DNA of 14,984 nt from Bryobacterales bacterium (GTDB lineage: Bacteria; Acidobacteriota; Terriglobia; Bryobacterales; Bryobacteraceae): contig PKYZ01000133.1 in assembly GCA_003132865.1 (NCBI GenBank), forward strand, positions 1,217-16,200. Direction: 5' to 3'. This document shows, piece after piece, positions 13,477-14,984 of this stretch. Within the stretch, counting starts at the first letter, position 1. Every line of letters begins with the position of its first letter. The notes beneath the pieces are model-generated. The model did not search any database, was not told the DNA's origin, and saw only the letters and a program-made list of their open reading frames with translations. The position numbers and the translations under genes are program-made.

Positions 13477-14632
13477 GACTGTTTTCATATTTGACTACCT
13501 GGTTGTCGACGCCATGCTTGCCAGTCACGCGTTGACCACCTTATTGCGTAATCTCGACGAATGCCGCTATCGTCCCGTTGTAATACTCAATCGAGCTTGC
13601 GAACTGCAAACGGCGCTACAGACAGCAGGCGTGGTCACGTATGTGTTGCCTCATGGCGGCGGACACTTCATTACGAAACTGTGGCAATATGGCTCATTTG
13701 TTTACAAGGCTGTACGACTCGCGCGCCTCAGCCAACCCGCGCTGTTTTACGCGAACAACGCCTTGGCCGGAAGGGACGCGATGTTGACGAAGGTATTCTT
13801 CAACGTTCCGGTCGCAGTGATGCTGCGCAACATAGGCATGTTTCCCAGGGGGCGGCGCTTTCTCTTCAGAGCGAACCGTTTCCTTGTCCATACCAAACAC
13901 TCGACCGAAGGAATTCTTCCGCCGCGAGTCGCAGACAAATCACGAGCCGTCTCCGGGTGCCTGGACATGTCGGGCTTTCCTAAGCGATCTGCTGCGCATC
14001 GCGTCTGTGCCAGACGCAGTCTAGGCGTCCCTGACGACGCGCTGATCGTCGCCATGATAGGGCGCCTCACACCGCAGAAGGGACAGCGGTTCTTCATTCA
14101 AGCGGCGAATAAGGTGTGCGCAGGCAGACGCAACGCCCTCTTTATGCATGCGGGCAAAATCCCGGGGCATGGTAGCGACAAACTAACAGGTTCCATCTGC
14201 GACGAGTACGAGCTTGAGTTGCTGCAACTGAGTCAAGATCTGGTGCGGCAAAGACGATTTCTGTGGTTCGACTATATGGACGACGTCGAGAAGTTCTGGG
14301 CGGCCGCGGATGTGGCCGTATTGGCGTCGGCTGGCCCGGAGGCATTTGGCTTGGTGATCTTGGAAGCTATGGCTTGCGGCTTGCCAGTGGTTGCGACGCG
14401 ATCCGGAGGCCCTGCCGTGGTGGTAACTCCAGACGTTGGAATCCTGGTTCCCATGGCCGATGCGGATGCGCTCGCGGAAGCCATTGAGGCGTTGCTGGGC
14501 GACCCTGCGCGACGCGCGGCACTCGGAGCCAATGGCAGACGCTGCGTAGAAGACCAGTATTCGCCCGCCGCGTTTGCCGAAGTAATCATGACGGAGTTCG
14601 ATGCCCAAGCCCGCGCCGAAGGACGCGTGTAA
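13457..14632 (+). CDS. GT4-family glycosyltransferase, second copy
   Basis: A 391-residue enzyme from ATG 13457 (MPERHPRTVFIFDYLVV). The frame is open upstream to 13343, but that part lies inside the previous gene and is not family-like, so it is left out. Domains: N-terminal GT-B half with GGGHFITKLW (67-76) and MLRNIGMFPRGRRFLF (122-137); C-terminal half with IGRLTPQKGQ (201-210), FDYMDDVEKFWAAADVAVLAS (271-291) and the E-x7-E motif from Glu295 to Glu303 (EAFGLVILE), then ACGLPVVATRSGG. The start overlaps the previous gene by 20 nt and has no clear Shine-Dalgarno, so it likely depends on coupling. It is only distantly similar to the other GT4 here, so it probably adds a different sugar. The next gene starts immediately after its stop (TAAATG). 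Confidence 0.92.
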   Translation: MPERHPRTVFIFDYLVVDAMLASHALTTLLRNLDECRYRPVVILNRACELQTALQTAGVVTYVLPHGGGHFITKLWQYGSFVYKAVRLARLSQPALFYANNALAGRDAMLTKVFFNVPVAVMLRNIGMFPRGRRFLFRANRFLVHTKHSTEGILPPRVADKSRAVSGCLDMSGFPKRSAAHRVCARRSLGVPDDALIVAMIGRLTPQKGQRFFIQAANKVCAGRRNALFMHAGKIPGHGSDKLTGSICDEYELELLQLSQDLVRQRRFLWFDYMDDVEKFWAAADVAVLASAGPEAFGLVILEAMACGLPVVATRSGGPAVVVTPDVGILVPMADADALAEAIEALLGDPARRAALGANGRRCVEDQYSPAAFAEVIMTEFDAQARAEGRV

Positions 14633-14984
14633 ATGAGGTCCACTGCGTTTCCTGCTGCGCATCCCGCGCCGGTTGCGATTCCGGACAACTGGCTGCGCAC
14701 AGCGCGCGTACCAGGACGTTCCGAGCCGGCGTACGCGCGAAGATCCGCGGTTCTTTCGCCTGGCGACTGGCTTCTGGCGCTCTACTACACCGCGGCGCTC
14801 TTTGGCTTCGGCCTGGTTTCATTCATGCCCAGTATGTTGGGAACGCAGTCCCGGCCAATCTCGATCGGCTACCACGTGCTGATTCTGGTAGCCGGTCTCA
14901 CCGTGTTGTTAACAAGGCCGACACCCTTTCGCGCGAGACGGTCGCTTGGCTTCGCCGCCTTTGCCGTGTTCTGGATACTCTACT
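14633..14984 (+). CDS. Multi-pass membrane protein, partial; possible Wzy polymerase/ligase
   Basis: An open frame of 117 codons runs from ATG 14633 to the window edge with no stop. GAAGGA (14618-14623) lies 9 nt before the ATG, which directly follows the stop of the glycosyltransferase (TAAATG). Residues 1-40 are a soluble, Pro/Ala/Arg-rich N-terminus; hydrophobic segments follow at about 43-64 (GDWLLALYYTAALFGFGLVS), 76-93 (ISIGYHVLILVAGLTVLL) and 104-117 (continuing off the edge). In a Wzx-type operon without a polymerase so far, an O-antigen polymerase or ligase is the natural guess, but the conserved part would be beyond the edge. Codons here end mostly in G or C, like the kinase gene and unlike the block just before. 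Existence of the gene is well supported; function is a guess. Confidence 0.8.
   Translation, partial: MRSTAFPAAHPAPVAIPDNWLRTARVPGRSEPAYARRSAVLSPGDWLLALYYTAALFGFGLVSFMPSMLGTQSRPISIGYHVLILVAGLTVLLTRPTPFRARRSLGFAAFAVFWILY

Noticed and set aside
1..14984. CRISPR arrays, tRNA or rRNA genes, insertion-sequence transposases, integrase attachment sites
   Set aside because: None seen on reading both strands: no regularly spaced direct repeats, cloverleaf-like segments or transposase motifs.

Overview
The window is GC-rich, gene-dense bacterial DNA. It carries the regulatory and export front end of an exopolysaccharide or capsule locus, followed by a glycan-modification and assembly operon that runs off the right edge. 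The mix of a CpsB-type PHP phosphatase, a lipobox-free Wza-like exporter, a Wzc-like tyrosine kinase, secreted FecR-like and beta-lactamase-fold proteins, and many small palindromes with fixed tetraloops resembles large-genome Acidobacteria of the Bryobacter/Solibacter type. That assignment is inference from gene style; no ribosomal or other taxonomic marker is present.

Layout. Positions 1-61 hold three tandem hairpins downstream of a minus-strand pair. That pair is a serine hydrolase of the beta-lactamase/PBP fold (81-1496) and a PHP-type protein-tyrosine phosphatase (1512-2276, TTG start). A divergent plus-strand gene (2369-3289) encodes a secreted FecR-like protein with an Ala/Gly-rich tail and a membrane-like C-terminal helix. 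A 395-bp non-coding stretch follows (3290-3684), with a stop-proximal hairpin, a composite palindromic repeat, a 16-bp perfect inverted repeat and a structured leader. Then come a NusG/RfaH/UpxY-like specialised elongation factor (3685-4257), a small ribbon-helix-helix-like protein (4320-4589), a Wza-type export protein (4564-5541) and a Wzc-type chain-length regulator/tyrosine autokinase (5592-7799). From about 7.85 kb codon use becomes visibly less G/C-biased. This part holds an acyltransferase-3 protein, an FkbM methyltransferase, a Wzx-like flippase, a second methyltransferase and two GT4 glycosyltransferases, closely packed and mostly joined by ATGA stop/start overlaps. At 14633 a membrane protein (possible Wzy polymerase or ligase) begins and is cut by the window edge.

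How the genes fit together. The NusG paralogue at the head of the operon probably lets RNA polymerase read through the long glycan operon. The glycosyltransferases build the repeat unit, the methyltransferases and acyltransferase decorate it, the flippase moves it across the inner membrane, the truncated last gene may polymerise it, and the Wzc and Wza homologues control chain length and export. The PHP phosphatase on the other strand is the likely partner of the kinase, whose tail has nine tyrosines. No initiating phosphoglycosyltransferase is visible, so the locus must continue outside the window or use one elsewhere.

Most unusual features: (1) the last transmembrane helix expected of the acyltransferase-3 protein is encoded in another frame, at the N-terminus of the FkbM methyltransferase, joined by an ATGA overlap with its own Shine-Dalgarno; (2) palindromes with invariant loops but variable stems, one of them inside the signal-peptide codons of the exporter; (3) a perfect operator-like inverted repeat and a faintly ops-like leader just before the NusG paralogue.
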